In this document: positions 17,413 through 29,455 of the stretch, piece by piece
Layout: each line of letters opens with the position of its first letter
Numbering within the stretch: the stretch's first letter is position 1
Assembly: GCF_900177765.1 (NCBI RefSeq)
Contig: NZ_FXWI01000006.1
Span: forward strand, 1 to 64,000
Direction of reading: 5' to 3'
From: Agreia sp. VKM Ac-1783
GTDB lineage: Bacteria > Actinomycetota > Actinomycetes > Actinomycetales > Microbacteriaceae
DNA: 64,000 nucleotides
Made by a program: the position numbers and the translations under genes
The notes under the pieces: generated by a model
Seen by the model: only the letters and a program-made list of their open reading frames with translations
Databases searched by the model: none
Told to the model about the DNA's origin: nothing

Positions 17413-18176
17413 GCTCGCCCTCGCTCGCCCACCCGCTCACCTCGCTGAGAGTCTGCGTCGCTGCAGACGCCGAAGCCGCGGCCGAGGTGGCGGCCACCCG
17501 CATCCTGACCCTGCTCAGAGAAAAGCCGACGGCAGCGCTCGGCGTGGCCACCGGGTCGACGCCCTCGCCCGTGTACCGCGCGCTCGCGCGGTCACTGCAG
17601 TCGGAGCCTCTCGACCTTTCGCGAGCGCGAGCCTTCGCCCTCGACGAATACGTGGGCATCGACCCCCGTGCGCCCCAGAGCTACCGGAGTGTCATCGACG
17701 CCGAGGTGACCGAACCACTCGGGTTCGACCGCCGTCTCGTCGCTGTGCCGGATGGCTCGTCTGCCGATCTCGACGCGGCCGCCAGCGCCTACGAGGCAGG
17801 CATAGACGCGATAGGCGGGGTCGACCTGCAGATCCTCGGCATCGGCCACAACGGCCACATCGGATTCAACGAGCCGGGTTCTCCGCATGACTCACCGACC
17901 CGGGTGGTGGATCTGGCCGAGGAGACCCGAGAAGCGAACGCGCGGTTCTTCGACGGCGACATCGACCGTGTGCCGCGGCAAGCCATGACCCAGGGAATCG
18001 GAACGATTCTCAAGGCTCGTTCGATCGTGCTGCTCGCATTCGGCTCCGGCAAGGCGGAGGCCGTCGCCCGGGCACTCGAGGGTCCGATCGCAGAGGCGAG
18101 TCCCGCATCCGCACTCCGCCGGCACGCCGACGTCACCATACTTCTAGACAAGGCCGCGGCGTCGTCGCTGAGCTGA
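17409..18176 (+). CDS. nagB: Glucosamine-6-phosphate deaminase
   Basis: 255 residues. The motif GVATGSTPSPVYRAL binds phosphate; FALDEYVGI holds the catalytic Asp that acts in enolisation; GIGHNGHIGFNEPGS holds the ring-opening His and Glu. The enzyme converts glucosamine 6-phosphate to fructose 6-phosphate and ammonia. The start ATG overlaps the kinase stop (ATGA), so the two are coupled. The length is normal for the shorter, non-allosteric type. Confidence 0.93.
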   Translation: MSSPSLAHPLTSLRVCVAADAEAAAEVAATRILTLLREKPTAALGVATGSTPSPVYRALARSLQSEPLDLSRARAFALDEYVGIDPRAPQSYRSVIDAEVTEPLGFDRRLVAVPDGSSADLDAAASAYEAGIDAIGGVDLQILGIGHNGHIGFNEPGSPHDSPTRVVDLAEETREANARFFDGDIDRVPRQAMTQGIGTILKARSIVLLAFGSGKAEAVARALEGPIAEASPASALRRHADVTILLDKAAASSLS

Positions 18177-18215
18177 GACCGCCGAGACCGGGCACGCTGT
18201 CGAAAGAAGAGATCG

Positions 18216-19388
18216 ATGAACATGAAGAAGCGAACAGCAACGACCCGTGTCGTCACGCAGATCAATCGAACGGCGATCCTCGATTGCCTCGAAGAGAACG
18301 GTCCCCTCTCTCGCAAACAGATCGGTGAGAAGACCGGGTTGAGCCCGGCCACCGTCGAACGGCTCAGCGCCGCCATGCTCGCCGAAGGCATTCTGGCTCA
18401 CGAGGGCATGCAGCAGTCCTCGGGCGGACGCCCATCCAATCTCTTGCGAGCCGCCGGAGAGTCTCGGGTGATCGCAGCCGTCGATGTGCGCCGCGACTCG
18501 GCTCACGGACTTCTGCGTGACTTCGGCCGCAAGACCGTGGTCACCGAGGTCGTCGTCTTCGACGACGATCCGGCCACCGGCGCCGTTTCGGCCTCCACCC
18601 GACTGGCGGGCACGCTCGCCCTGACCCAGAGGCTCGTCGAGGCGGCCGCGGGCGAGAAACGTGAGCTGATGGGGATCGGCATCTCCGTTCCCGGCATCGT
18701 GCACGACGGCCGGGTGATGAACACGGCCGAGCTGGGCTGGCGCGACATCGCGCTCGCTTCGATCGTCGCGAGCGCGACCGATCTCCCCGTGCACGTCGAG
18801 AACGATGCGAACTGCATCGCCTTCGGCGAGTGGGCCCTCGGTGCGGGCCGGGGAACTCAGAGCGTGGCGTCGTACCTCCTCGGAGAGGGCGTCGGCGCCG
18901 GCATCGTGAACAACGGAGAGATCTACCGCGGGTTCCGCTCCGCGGCTGGCGAGGTCGGCTTCCTCTTCACCGAGCGCGGCGCCCTCGCTCGCTACTTCAC
19001 CGACCAGGGTGACCTCGAATCGAGAATCGCGGGCATCGCGAGCACACACGGTCAGGTGCGACTGGCTGCGCCGGAGGCCATGCAGCGACTCCTCGACGAC
19101 GCGGCCGAGAAGATCCCCTCGGCGAAGGATGCCGCCGACGAGCTGTTCGACCTGCTCGCCTTCTCCTGCGGGGCGCTTGCGACGGTGCTCGACCCCGAGG
19201 TCATCGTTCTCGCCGGACACCTCGCTCGGCATCCGGCCTTCGCCATCCGCGAGATCTCGGCTCGTCTGGTGGGACGCATCCCGTTCCCCCCGCGTCTCGT
19301 GGCCGGAACCCTCGGGGATGACGGCGCGCTCCTGGGCGTGGCGGAGATCATCACCAGACAGGTAAGAGGGTCCACCTATCTTGCGTGA
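18216..19388 (+). CDS. ROK-family transcriptional repressor (NagC/XylR type)
   Basis: 390 residues. The N-terminal winged helix (about 15-80) reads NRTAILDCLEENGPLSRKQIGEKTGLSPATVERL and ends with the wing SSGGRPSN. A ROK sugar-binding domain follows: GIGISVPGIVHDGRV, VENDANCIAFGEWALGAGRG and AGEVGF, then AGHLARHP. It lacks an obvious CxCGxxGCxE zinc motif. Preceded by a GAAAGAAGAG ribosome site. Its position between nagB and an MFS gene suggests it senses an amino sugar or its phosphate and controls the divergent glycan operons. Confidence 0.9.
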   Translation: MNMKKRTATTRVVTQINRTAILDCLEENGPLSRKQIGEKTGLSPATVERLSAAMLAEGILAHEGMQQSSGGRPSNLLRAAGESRVIAAVDVRRDSAHGLLRDFGRKTVVTEVVVFDDDPATGAVSASTRLAGTLALTQRLVEAAAGEKRELMGIGISVPGIVHDGRVMNTAELGWRDIALASIVASATDLPVHVENDANCIAFGEWALGAGRGTQSVASYLLGEGVGAGIVNNGEIYRGFRSAAGEVGFLFTERGALARYFTDQGDLESRIAGIASTHGQVRLAAPEAMQRLLDDAAEKIPSAKDAADELFDLLAFSCGALATVLDPEVIVLAGHLARHPAFAIREISARLVGRIPFPPRLVAGTLGDDGALLGVAEIITRQVRGSTYLA

Positions 19389-20589
19389 ATCGACCGCCAA
19401 GGCGCCCTTCACTCCCGTGCGCCTCGGCATCCTGCTCGCCTATTTCTTCAACGGTCTCGCCCTGTCATCGTGGATGGTCCGGCTTCCCGGAATCCGCGAG
19501 GGTCTCGACCTGTCGGTTTCCGACGTCAGCCTGTTTCTCAGCGCCGGGGCCATCGGCACCCTCGTGATGGTGACCTTCGCCGGTGCAGCCGTCATGCGCT
19601 TCGGCCCCCTCCTGACCTACCAGCTGGCCACCGGCGCTTTCGTGCTGGCGTATCTTCTGCTCGGACTCTCGATGGAGGTCGGCGGCCTGCCCGTCCTCCT
19701 TCTCGCGAACGTGCTGCACGGCGCCGCGTTCGCCCTCACGAACGTGCCGCAATCGATCCTCGCAGCGGCGAACGAGCGCTCTGTCGGACGCACGATTCTG
19801 CCCCAGTTCCACGCCGGCTACTCGATCGGTTCGGCCGTGGGCGCCGCCACCGGAGGGGCCGCAGCGGCGCTGGGCGTGACGGTTCTCCCCCAGCTCTTCG
19901 GACTCGCGCTCGTGGCCGTCATCATTCGCACACTGGTCGCTCGGCTCGTGCGCCCGCTCGCACTCGAGGTTCGAGAGAATCACCTGGCCGCCGCACAGGC
20001 GCTTCCCATCGCCAAAGGCGCCTCGCTGCGGGTCTGGGCCGAATCGCAGACGCTGCTGCTCGGGGTGATCGTCTTCGCTGCCGCCCTGTCGGAGGGCACG
20101 GCGAACAACTGGGCGGCCCTCTCGGTGGTCGACGCCTTCAGCGCACCCGAGAGCGAAGGCGCCATCGCCTTGACCGCGTTCCTCGTCGCGCAAACGGTGG
20201 TTCGCCTCGTCGGCGGGCCGGCGATCGACAGGCTCGGTCGGCTGACGATGCTCCGCCTCTCCGGAGCCGTCTCCATTCTGGGCCTCGGCGTCTTCGCCCT
20301 GGCGCCGTCGCTGCCCCTGGCGATCTGCGGGATGGTGCTGTGGGGCGCAGGATCGGCCCTGAACGTGCCGATCGGAATCGCGCTCGCCGCCGCCGATCCT
20401 CTGCGCGGCCCCGCGAAAGTCGCGGCTGTCACCTCGCTATCGTCGATCGCGAACATCGTCGGCCCGCCGGCGATCGGAGCCCTGGGCGAACGGATCGACA
20501 TACGGCTCGCCATGGCGTCGATCATCGCGGTCATCGCCGCGGCTGTCTCAGCCTCCGGCCGTGCCGTGCGCTCGCTTCCTCGACCCTGA
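19381..20589 (+). CDS. MFS permease, YbjJ-like
   Basis: 402 residues, twelve transmembrane segments, TTG start overlapping the end of the ROK gene by 8 nt. The segment GLALSSWMVRLPGIREGLDLSVSDVSLFLSAG and NVPQSILAAANERSVGRTILPQFHAGYSIGSA place it in the same MFS branch as the protein at 5684-6922. It is probably the uptake route for a monosaccharide or disaccharide used by the kinase or beta-galactosidase of this operon. Confidence 0.82.
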   Translation: MRESTAKAPFTPVRLGILLAYFFNGLALSSWMVRLPGIREGLDLSVSDVSLFLSAGAIGTLVMVTFAGAAVMRFGPLLTYQLATGAFVLAYLLLGLSMEVGGLPVLLLANVLHGAAFALTNVPQSILAAANERSVGRTILPQFHAGYSIGSAVGAATGGAAAALGVTVLPQLFGLALVAVIIRTLVARLVRPLALEVRENHLAAAQALPIAKGASLRVWAESQTLLLGVIVFAAALSEGTANNWAALSVVDAFSAPESEGAIALTAFLVAQTVVRLVGGPAIDRLGRLTMLRLSGAVSILGLGVFALAPSLPLAICGMVLWGAGSALNVPIGIALAAADPLRGPAKVAAVTSLSSIANIVGPPAIGALGERIDIRLAMASIIAVIAAAVSASGRAVRSLPRP

Positions 20590-20618
20590 CCCCCTCGCCC
20601 GCGTCCACCACCACGTGA

Positions 20619-23711
<3,093 letters not shown>

Positions 23712-23746
23712 TTCGAGGCTGGCTGGCGGGCAGTAGGCTCCCATCC

Positions 23747-24235
23747 ATGCAACCGTCCAAGAGCAACCTCCAGCTGCTGCCGAAGCCGGTGGTCAACACG
23801 GCCGCGCGGCAGGCGACGGTGAACGCTCTGCTCGCGGCGTCGTTGACCGTCATCGGCTTCCTTGTACTCTGGGCGCCGTACTACTTGCTGCGCACCGATT
23901 CGCAGCTGGTGCTGGCCCCGTTCGTGCTGATCTGCGTGCCCATCTTGTGGATCTTCGCCGTGCGCGCGATCGTCTTCGGTCGCCGGGGCCGCCGCTGGGC
24001 AGCGCTGCACGCGCCGGCGCCCGCGCCCGCGGCGACACCGGCTCAAGCACAGGCTCAAGCCCCGACATCCGATCAAGCGCGGGCTCAAGCTCCGGATGGC
24101 GCGACTCCGCCCGCTTACAGCTCCGGCAGGCGCGCCAGCACCTGGAGCGTGGCGACGGGGGTAGTCACGATCGTGGCACCCCTGCCCCTCTTCATCTTCG
24201 GCGCGCTGCCACTGCAGCTGCTCGGCGGCGCCTAG
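23747..24235 (+). CDS. Small membrane protein with Ala/Gln/Pro linker
   Basis: 162 residues of unknown family. Two transmembrane helices (about 28-50 and 58-80) are followed by a basic turn (GRRGRRW), a low-complexity linker of about 45 residues with AQAQAQAP and ARAQAP units (encoded by degenerate GCTCAAGC repeats), and a third hydrophobic segment at the C-terminus (about 138-160). Probably a three-helix membrane protein; role unknown. There is no gene in the 101 nt that follow. Confidence 0.65.
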   Translation: MQPSKSNLQLLPKPVVNTAARQATVNALLAASLTVIGFLVLWAPYYLLRTDSQLVLAPFVLICVPILWIFAVRAIVFGRRGRRWAALHAPAPAPAATPAQAQAQAPTSDQARAQAPDGATPPAYSSGRRASTWSVATGVVTIVAPLPLFIFGALPLQLLGGA

Positions 24236-24336
24236 CTCGCCGAGCGCGGGTGTTGCCGTCCAGCGCGGTGGCGCTGCCACCCGTCTCGGCGCGCACTCCC
24301 GCGCTCGGCGGTCGGGTTCCTACGCTGCCGCGACGA

Positions 24337-24579
24337 TCACGAGTTGAACGCGATCCAGGCGGGCCATTCGCCGGTCTCGGCGAAAGCGGCGGCGCCCTTG
24401 CGATGCGTGACCTCAGCCGTGCGGAGAACCCTGTCGGCGCCATAAACGTGCCACTCGGCCGGGTCTACCGCCGACGCAACGAACACGCCGTGGATCGGTT
24501 CCTCAGGCCGGAAGCCGAATTCATAAGCGGCGATCGTGTCATCCGAGAAGGTCTTCTTCGCATACGCCATAAATGCCAT
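24337..24579 (-). CDS. Small hypothetical protein (80 aa)
   Basis: A compact, non-repetitive sequence with balanced codon use: FSDDTIAAYEFGFRPEEPIHGVFVAS, DPAEWHVYGADRVLRTAEV and GEWPAWIAFNS. It looks like a folded alpha/beta protein rather than chance translation. GGAG lies 9 nt before the ATG; a second ATG four codons in could also serve. No signal peptide or membrane segment. It follows a 49-residue gene by 43 nt on the same strand, so the two probably form a small operon. Family not recognised. Confidence 0.55.
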   Translation of the reverse strand: MAFMAYAKKTFSDDTIAAYEFGFRPEEPIHGVFVASAVDPAEWHVYGADRVLRTAEVTHRKGAAAFAETGEWPAWIAFNS

Positions 24580-24622
24580 GACTCAATACTCCAACGCCCT
24601 GCGCCGCCGAGCCTGGATTCGT

Positions 24623-24772
24623 CTACTTCCATCCGTAAGAGAAAAGCCACGCCAGCGCATCGAGCGCCGGTTCCGAAAGGTCGACGCGATCCCATGTACA
24701 CCGGGGCACCGCATATCTGCCGTACCCGATGTAGTCGGTCAACAGCTGGCTGAGCTTCGCGTCTTCTGCCAC
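24623..24772 (-). CDS. Very small hypothetical protein (49 aa)
   Basis: A GTG codon six nt after a perfect GGAAGG ribosome site opens a 49-codon frame. Its product is VAEDAKLSQLL, then TDYIGYGRYAVPRCTWDRVD, then LSEPALDALAWLFSYGWK. The composition (aromatic, charged, single Cys) is protein-like and unlike the Arg/Pro-rich noise of other frames. It precedes the 80-residue gene. No similarity recalled; it could be a small enzyme partner or a toxin/antitoxin-type protein, but nothing proves this. Confidence 0.5.
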   Translation of the reverse strand: MAEDAKLSQLLTDYIGYGRYAVPRCTWDRVDLSEPALDALAWLFSYGWK

Positions 24773-24844
24773 TCTGGCCCTTCCTATCTGCGTGATGGCG
24801 GTCGTGTGAGCTAGCTACGACCTAGAACTCACAAGCCGCCGGGC

Positions 24845-26812
24845 TCAGCTCACATGAACATCAGGGCGGCGCCTCGGATTCGGCTCCGCCCGGCGCAGCA
24901 CCTCACGGGTGACCGGGGCCACCTCGCCGCCGCCCGTAATGAGGTACTTGAACATGTTCGAGATGGGGTTTCCCTCTGTCCACTCGAAGTAGATATCGGG
25001 CACCGTTCCCGTGAGGTCGCGGATGTTCAGCAGCACCGTGGCGATCGTGTTCGGTATATTGCCGCTCGACACCTCGAGCACCCGGTTGCCGTGCCTGACG
25101 ACGCCGCGCACCTCGAGGTCCTCCTCGAAGTTCGACGAGTCGGTCGGGTACACCTCGAGAAAGATCACCGGTCGCCGCGACGGGATTCCACTGTCGCGAC
25201 GCTCGTCTGAGATCTTCTGCCGGTACTCGCTGGCGCTGCCGTCGTCGGGCTCGTTGGCCACGATGAGAACCTGGTCGTAGGCATCCGCGTCGGCGAGCAC
25301 GAAGTCCTGCGCCGTCGCATCCAGTGTCACGCTCGTCGCGCGCAACTGGAACGAGCGCTGCACGCGCGACACAATCGACACCACGAGAATGCCGAGGATG
25401 AACAGCGCCGCGATGCGCACACCGTCGGGCCGCTCGAAGACGTTCGTGATGGTCGTGTAGACGAAGACCACGGCGATCGCGCCGAATCCGACCGTGCGCT
25501 TGCGCTGCTTCTTGTGCAGAGCCGACAGGGTCACGGCCACCGATGCCGAGGTGATGAGCACCAGCACGCCGGTCGCGTAGGCACCACCCTGCGCATCGAC
25601 GTTCGCCTGGAACACGATCGTGATCACGAACGCGATCAGAGTGAACACGATCACCATCGGTCGCACGGCTCGGGCCCACTGCGGCGCCATTCCGTAGCGC
25701 GGCAGGTAGCGGGGCACCAGGTTCAGCAGGCCGGCCATCGCCGAGGCGCCCGCGAACCACAGGATGCAGATGGTGCTGATGTCGTAGGCCGTGCCGAACG
25801 CGGGTCCGAGGTATTCGTGCGCGAGGTAGGCGAGGGCACGCCCGTTCGCCTCGCCGCCGGCCTTGAACTTCTCCTGCGGAATCAGGAACGTCGTCACGAT
25901 GCTCGAGGTGATGAGGAACGTCGACATGATGATCGCGGCCGTCGTGAGCAGCCGCTGCGCGCCCCGGATGCGACCGGCCGGGTTGGCCTCGGTGTCGCCG
26001 GGCTTTCCCGAGATCTGTGGCATGACCGCCACGCCCGTCTCGAAACCGGAGAGACCGAGTGCGAGCTTCGGGAACACGATCAGCGCGATACCGACCATCA
26101 CGACGGGGTTGCCGTGCTGCGCGGTGAGGGCCGCCCACCAGTCCGTGATCACCACCGCGTTCTGGGCGACGTGCCCGATCGACACGGCGATGACGATGGC
26201 GTTAAGCACGAGGAACACGGCGACCAGTACCACCGCGATGTTGATGGCCTCCTTGAAGCCACGCAGGAACACGGCCGCGAGCAGCGCCACGAGAACGAGC
26301 GTGATCAGCACCTCGTTTCCGTGGAACCAGCTCGGGGCGAACGGATTCTCCACGGCGTGCGCCGTCGCATCCGCCGCCGACAGGGTGATCGTGATCATGA
26401 AGTCGGTGACCGCGAAGCCCAGCAGCACGAGTACGAAGAGCTTGCCGCCCCACCACGGCAGCAGGCGCTCGAGCATGGCGATCGAGCCCTCGCCCCGGAA
26501 GCTCTCGCGGGCGACGCGTCTATATACGGGCAGCGCCCCGAACAGCGTGAGCAGCACGAGCACGACCGTGGCGAAGGGAGAGAGCAGGCCCGCAGCCACG
26601 GCGGCGATCGCGGGCTGGTAGCCGAGGGTCGAGAAGTAGTCGACACCGGTGAGGCACATCACCCGCCACCACGAGTGGGTCTTCTCGATCTTCGCCGCGT
26701 GCGGACCCTGGTGCGCGCCGGAGTCGTCGGTCAGGCCGTCGAGAAGCCAGGCCCCGAAGCCGCGCCGTCGCGCAGAAGTAGTCGTCATGAGTACAGCTTG
26801 CATGGTTCTCAT
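24845..26812 (-). CDS. APC-superfamily permease with C-terminal cytoplasmic domain; possible potassium transporter
   Basis: 655 residues. Twelve or so transmembrane segments occupy about residues 45-490, with [20 protein letters not shown] in the first helix (APC-type unwound helix) and [19 protein letters not shown] later. A soluble domain of about 165 residues follows ([39 protein letters not shown]). Usual annotation would be amino-acid permease. However, the upstream sequence carries a 19-nt direct repeat almost identical to that before kdpF, which suggests control by KdpE and hence potassium uptake. Starts at 26812, 26803 or 26788 are possible; the last two give a shorter N-terminus. Sequence does not match classic Kup or KimA motifs that I know. 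Confidence 0.8.
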   Translation of the reverse strand: MRTMQAVLMTTTSARRRGFGAWLLDGLTDDSGAHQGPHAAKIEKTHSWWRVMCLTGVDYFSTLGYQPAIAAVAAGLLSPFATVVLVLLTLFGALPVYRRVARESFRGEGSIAMLERLLPWWGGKLFVLVLLGFAVTDFMITITLSAADATAHAVENPFAPSWFHGNEVLITLVLVALLAAVFLRGFKEAINIAVVLVAVFLVLNAIVIAVSIGHVAQNAVVITDWWAALTAQHGNPVVMVGIALIVFPKLALGLSGFETGVAVMPQISGKPGDTEANPAGRIRGAQRLLTTAAIIMSTFLITSSIVTTFLIPQEKFKAGGEANGRALAYLAHEYLGPAFGTAYDISTICILWFAGASAMAGLLNLVPRYLPRYGMAPQWARAVRPMVIVFTLIAFVITIVFQANVDAQGGAYATGVLVLITSASVAVTLSALHKKQRKRTVGFGAIAVVFVYTTITNVFERPDGVRIAALFILGILVVSIVSRVQRSFQLRATSVTLDATAQDFVLADADAYDQVLIVANEPDDGSASEYRQKISDERRDSGIPSRRPVIFLEVYPTDSSNFEEDLEVRGVVRHGNRVLEVSSGNIPNTIATVLLNIRDLTGTVPDIYFEWTEGNPISNMFKYLITGGGEVAPVTREVLRRAEPNPRRRPDVHVS

Positions 26813-26849
26813 GAAGCGAACGCGCTCAGATGCTCAGCATCACTGCAGT

Positions 26850-26869
26850 CCTAACGAATTCCTAACGGG
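26850..26869 (-). promoter_or_regulatory. Direct-repeat box shared with the kdp promoter (putative KdpE site)
   Basis: On the plus strand the sequence is CCTAACGAATTCCTAACGGG, that is, two CCTAACG units 11 bp apart. It matches 48021-48040 at 18 of 20 positions. It lies about 40 nt before the APC permease start and 37 nt before the divergent LacI start. Direct repeats with 11-bp spacing are the usual binding form for OmpR/PhoB-family response regulators such as KdpE. Confidence 0.65.
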
Positions 26870-26905
26870 CCGATGAGGGTAGAGTTCCTCGCCTACGCTT
26901 GGCTG

Positions 26906-27979
26906 ATGGGCGTCGAATCTACAGCCGCACGAACACCCCGGCGCCGTGTGACCCTCGCTCAGGTCGCTGAACGAGCGGGTGTCTCTCGCAGCGCGGTGTC
27001 GTTCGTATTGACGGGCCGAACCGACCAGCGTCTCTCGGTGGAGACGACCGAACGCGTGCGCAAGGCGGCCGAGGAACTCGGCTATCGGCCCAATGTCACG
27101 GCGCGCACCCTGCGCACGGGCAGGTCGGGCACGGTCGCCCTGGTATCCGACTTCGTGAGCTCGACGTCACACGCGAACTCCATGGTTCGCGGAGCGCTCG
27201 ACGCGCTGCGCGAGCGGGACACCATCCTGTTCACGGTCGACACGCAGGGTGACGCCGACCAAGAGAAGCAGGTGATCGACAGCCTTCTCGACCGCACCAT
27301 CGACGGGGTGATCTACACCTCGATGTTCACGCGCGCGGTCACGCCGCCCCCGCTGCTCTCGCAGGTTCCCTTCGTGCTGTTGAACTGTGTCCCGGCCGAG
27401 GGCGTCGCGCGCTCCGTGATACCGGACGAGGTGGCCGCCGGAAGAGACGCGGCCAACGAGCTTCTCGAGTTCGGTCACCGCGATCGCATCTGGTTCATCG
27501 GATGCCTTGCTCCCGGTGTGACCGGCGGCGCCTCCTGGAGCGGGTGGGCGCCGCTCGCCCTCACCGATCGACTCGAGGGAGTGCGACAGGCTCTCGCCAG
27601 TGCCGGCACGGAGCTTGCTGGAACCCAGATGGTCGACGACGACTGGACCACCGAGGACGGACGCGAGGCGGTGACCCGGCTTCTCGCGACAGGTGCCCGA
27701 CCGACCGCGTTGATCTGTGCAAACGACGCCGTGGCGGCGGGCGCCTACCAGGCGCTGCACCGGGCCGAGTTGCGCGTGCCGGAGGATGTGTCGGTCATCG
27801 CCTTCGATGGCAGTCCGATCAGCCGGGCGATCGACCCGCCTCTCACCTCGATCGCGCTGCCCCAGGTCGAGCTCGGCCGACGTGCCGTCGAGCTCCTCTT
27901 CGATAAAGAAGCGAAGCCGACCGTGCATCGAATCGCGATGACGATGGTGCGCGGCGGATCCGTCGGCCCAGTCCGCTGA
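26906..27979 (+). CDS. LacI-family transcriptional regulator
   Basis: 357 residues. HTH: TLAQVAERAGVSRSAVSFVLTG (about residues 14-35), hinge YRPNVTARTLRTGRSG, then the effector domain with CANDAVAAGAYQALHRAELRVPEDVSVIAFDG. ATG at 26906 is set by the distance to the HTH. Immediately downstream lie a 16-bp palindrome and a sugar-type MFS gene followed by two esterase genes, so it most likely represses that operon. It is divergent from the APC permease, to which it is probably unrelated. Confidence 0.9.
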   Translation: MGVESTAARTPRRRVTLAQVAERAGVSRSAVSFVLTGRTDQRLSVETTERVRKAAEELGYRPNVTARTLRTGRSGTVALVSDFVSSTSHANSMVRGALDALRERDTILFTVDTQGDADQEKQVIDSLLDRTIDGVIYTSMFTRAVTPPPLLSQVPFVLLNCVPAEGVARSVIPDEVAAGRDAANELLEFGHRDRIWFIGCLAPGVTGGASWSGWAPLALTDRLEGVRQALASAGTELAGTQMVDDDWTTEDGREAVTRLLATGARPTALICANDAVAAGAYQALHRAELRVPEDVSVIAFDGSPISRAIDPPLTSIALPQVELGRRAVELLFDKEAKPTVHRIAMTMVRGGSVGPVR

Positions 27980-28011
27980 AACTGCCCGAAGATTTTCCTG
28001 CTTAATTCTCA

Positions 28012-28027
28012 GCTATATCGATATAGC
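28012..28027. promoter_or_regulatory. LacI-type operator (16-bp palindrome)
   Basis: GCTATATCGATATAGC is a perfect palindrome with central CG, 67 nt upstream of the MFS gene and 33 nt past the LacI stop. Its AT-rich sequence stands out from its surroundings and may also overlap promoter elements. It is the expected target of the LacI regulator encoded just upstream. Confidence 0.75.
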
Positions 28028-28093
28028 CTCTGATCTGACGCGGATTGCACTGAGCACTCAGGCTGCGGCGCGACGTATACAAAGGGGTATGAC

Positions 28094-29407
28094 ATGACGA
28101 CGACGGCACCGACGCGAAGCGGCCCGAATGCGTGGTGGGTGGGATTCGTCTGCGGTATGGCGACGTTCGTCGACGCCGCGGCGACCACAGGCATCGGCAT
28201 CGCGCTCGTTCTGTTCCTGGCTCCCGGGCCAGGCGCACCAGGCCTCACGAACGATCAGCTGGGCCTCCTTACTGGAGTGCTCACCGCTGGCGTCGCTGCC
28301 GGAGCGCTGATCGGTGGTCGGCTCGGCGACCGATACGGTCGCCGAAAAGTGTTTCTGGTCACGATGTCGATCATCGTGATCGGCGCGGCCACACCGTTCT
28401 TCGGGATCTCGCTCGCCGTGCTGCTTCCCGGGGTGGCGCTCATCGGGCTGGGCGTGGGTGCTGATCTCCCGGTCGCCCTCGCAACCATCTCGGAGGCCGC
28501 CACCGATAAGAATCGCGGAAAGATTCTCGTCTTCTCGAATCTGCTCGGCGGCTTCGGCATTCTGCTCGCCGTTCTCATCGGCATCTTCTTCGGATCGGCT
28601 GGAGCGACCGGCGGTCACATCATGTTCGCCTCCTTCGGCATCGTCGGCGTCGTCGTGCTGGTGTTGAGACTCACGATCCCCGAGTCGGCAGCCTGGTCTG
28701 TCGCCAGGGAGGAGCGCACGGAGGGCGTACGCACCGTGCGGGCCCAGCGCGGTCGCATCGCCGACTTCGGGCGACGTCCCTATCGCAGGGCCTTCATCAC
28801 GCTGCTGATCTTCTACACGCTCACGTCGATCGCGATCAGCGTTGCCGGCAGCTTCGGCACGTTCGTCGCCGTCAGCGTCGCCTCCATCCCGGTCAATGAG
28901 TACCAGTCGTGGACAATCCTCGCCATGCCCGCAGCAGTGCTCGGTGCCCTCTGGTTCATGAGCGTCGCCGACACGCGGTTCCGCATGGCGTACTTCGTCA
29001 TCGGCTCGATCGCCGTGGTCGTCTTCAACCTGGTGCCCGTCGTGTTCGGGTTCAGCCTGCCCACGCTGGTCGTGTCGGTCGTCGGCTCCACATTCGCCGG
29101 GGCCTTCTGCTTCGAGACGATCATGAAGGTGTGGACCCAGGAGTCCTTCCCGACGCTACTGCGCTCCACCGCGCAGGGCACGATCTACGGCGTGGCGCGC
29201 TTCGCCACGGCGGGCTTCAACGTCGTGACGCCCGCGCTCATCATCCTCAACCCGCAGGCCGTCTACATCGTCGTCTCCGCCATCGCGCTCGTCGGATTCC
29301 TCGTCGGCTGGATCGGCTTCCGACGTGGAACCGGCACCGTTTTCGACACCGAAGACCAGACCGTGCCTCTGACGGCGGCGACTCCCGCGGTTCACGCGAC
29401 CGCGTAG
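28094..29407 (+). CDS. MFS transporter, sugar-porter-like
   Basis: 437 residues, twelve transmembrane segments. The loop 2-3 motif GGRLGDRYGRRKV, PESAAWSV after helix 6, and GVGADLPVALATISE fit the sugar/metabolite:proton symporter group of the MFS. It is the first gene after a LacI operator and is followed by two esterase genes, so it probably imports an esterified (acetylated or aroylated) sugar or glycoside. Confidence 0.82.
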   Translation: MTTTAPTRSGPNAWWVGFVCGMATFVDAAATTGIGIALVLFLAPGPGAPGLTNDQLGLLTGVLTAGVAAGALIGGRLGDRYGRRKVFLVTMSIIVIGAATPFFGISLAVLLPGVALIGLGVGADLPVALATISEAATDKNRGKILVFSNLLGGFGILLAVLIGIFFGSAGATGGHIMFASFGIVGVVVLVLRLTIPESAAWSVAREERTEGVRTVRAQRGRIADFGRRPYRRAFITLLIFYTLTSIAISVAGSFGTFVAVSVASIPVNEYQSWTILAMPAAVLGALWFMSVADTRFRMAYFVIGSIAVVVFNLVPVVFGFSLPTLVVSVVGSTFAGAFCFETIMKVWTQESFPTLLRSTAQGTIYGVARFATAGFNVVTPALIILNPQAVYIVVSAIALVGFLVGWIGFRRGTGTVFDTEDQTVPLTAATPAVHATA

Positions 29408-29455
29408 ACACCGTGACGCAGCATGATCGACACAACAACCGATAGAGGTAGCACC

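Noticed and set aside
24845-26812. Calling the APC permease a Kup or KimA potassium importer outright
   Set aside because: The sequence lacks the characteristic motifs of those families that I know; only the shared upstream repeat points to potassium, so it stays a hypothesis.
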